The translations under genes and the position numbers were made by a program. This document shows, one piece after another, positions 63,702-64,000 of a DNA stretch of 64,000 bases; the first letter of the stretch is position 1; the number at the start of each line of letters is the position of its first letter. The DNA comes from Fundicoccus ignavus. GTDB lineage: Bacteria > Bacillota > Bacilli > Lactobacillales > Aerococcaceae. The DNA is taken from contig NZ_WJQT01000010.1 of NCBI RefSeq assembly GCF_009659375.1, forward strand, positions 47,777 to 111,776. Direction: 5' to 3'. The notes under the pieces are model-generated. The model was not told where the DNA came from. It saw only the letters and a program-made list of their open reading frames with translations, and did not search any database.

Positions 63702-64000
63702 ATAGTAGATTATGAAGGAGAGATCGTAGGTTCTTTAGGTCTTTTTTAGACCGTACAAAAAACTGGTCCGCTTCATATCCTTAGTTGAATCTGTTTTGAG
63801 TATGTTGGGCCCTTTGAGGTCGTGTATAGGAAATGGGAATCGATAAGGCTTTATGAAGACTTCAATTAATTTAGAAAGACTAACTATATAAAGTCAAGCA
63901 ATAAGTTGTAAAAACATTACGTTAAATTTTAGAAATTGAGGGCACACCAAATAAGCTCAAAGAGTGTATTTTTTAAAATTTACTGTAATCGAACTTCGTA
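63702..64000. other. Window-end region, no confident gene
   Basis: The minus strand is open from about 63885 to a stop at 63754 and ends in KRTSFLYGLKKT, but the frame has no start and is closed by a stop upstream. It might be the broken 3' end of a gene further right. No promoter, repeat or RNA is recognised. Confidence 0.35.

Noticed and set aside
63754..63885. Possible 3' end of a gene near the window edge
   Set aside because: The frame is only about 44 codons, closed by a stop upstream and without a start, so it cannot be called a gene.

Overview
The window looks like a low-G+C Gram-positive chromosome of the order Lactobacillales, in the broad Carnobacteriaceae/Aerococcaceae/Enterococcaceae range. 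I cannot name the genus. The evidence is AT-rich DNA with strong AGGAGG ribosome sites, four T-box leaders, L21 and S4 leaders, a 6S RNA just after rarA, L27 with a cleavable leader next to its protease Prp, and the cluster mraZ-rsmH-ftsL-pbp-murE-mraY-murD-murG-divIB-ftsA-ftsZ. Almost every gene lies on the minus strand. The plus-strand genes are rarA, the 6S RNA, a small membrane gene, an xpaC-telA pair and a lacI-type regulator. MurE carries the DNPR motif usually linked to meso-diaminopimelate, but its surroundings are unusual.

Layout. 1-3.1 kb: a cut-off DUF1576-type membrane gene with an apparent frameshift, then rarA, 6S RNA and a small membrane gene. 3-11 kb: pyrR, ackA, a baeRF-like gene, rplU-prp-rpmA, and three tandem amino-acid binding-protein genes behind one T-box (best read as Arg). 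11-14 kb: mreBCD and a cold-shock gene. 14-16.7 kb: radC, whose 3' end is duplicated (255 bp, one mismatch) around a small HTH/membrane-protein cassette. 16.7-21 kb: folC and valS with a Val T-box. 21-29 kb: a Mpg-type glycosylase, Sir2, Tpx, thiI, a NifS-type desulfurase, ezrA and rpsD. 29-34 kb: a complete amino-acid ABC transporter behind a T-box (best read as Thr), mtnN, a membrane-anchored hypothetical and a nudix hydrolase. 34-41 kb: xpaC-telA, an EEP-family phosphodiesterase, and a maltose/glucose-type PTS with a divergent LacI-family regulator. 40.7-45 kb: an accessory spot with a dispersed repeat, a telA fragment, a T-box-terminator-like fragment and a lactococcin-972-type bacteriocin operon. 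45-50 kb: ileS with an Ile T-box, divIVA, ylmH and yggT. 50-63.2 kb: the division and cell-wall cluster.

The most unusual structure is a dispersed repeat of about 300 bp. Four full-length copies (about 7742, 22812, 40692, 63335) and one truncated copy (6375) all lie in the same orientation, and each directly abuts an intrinsic-terminator-like hairpin. The best copies fold as a long outer stem enclosing two arms. One inner stem shows paired changes (GCTCTG/CAGAGC against GGTGTG/CACACC), which argues for a conserved structure. Several A-C mismatches on the plus strand become G-U pairs in minus-strand RNA, and that strand ends in a terminator hairpin. I do not recognise this element.

How the genes work together: the division/wall cluster and mreBCD-ezrA-divIVA supply envelope growth. 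The T-box leaders tie two aminoacyl-tRNA synthetases and two amino-acid uptake loci to tRNA charging. The PTS, its regulator and acetate kinase handle sugar entry and overflow carbon. The bacteriocin operon and the radC cassette are the clearest accessory insertions. No tRNA, rRNA, CRISPR array, intact transposase or integrase was seen.
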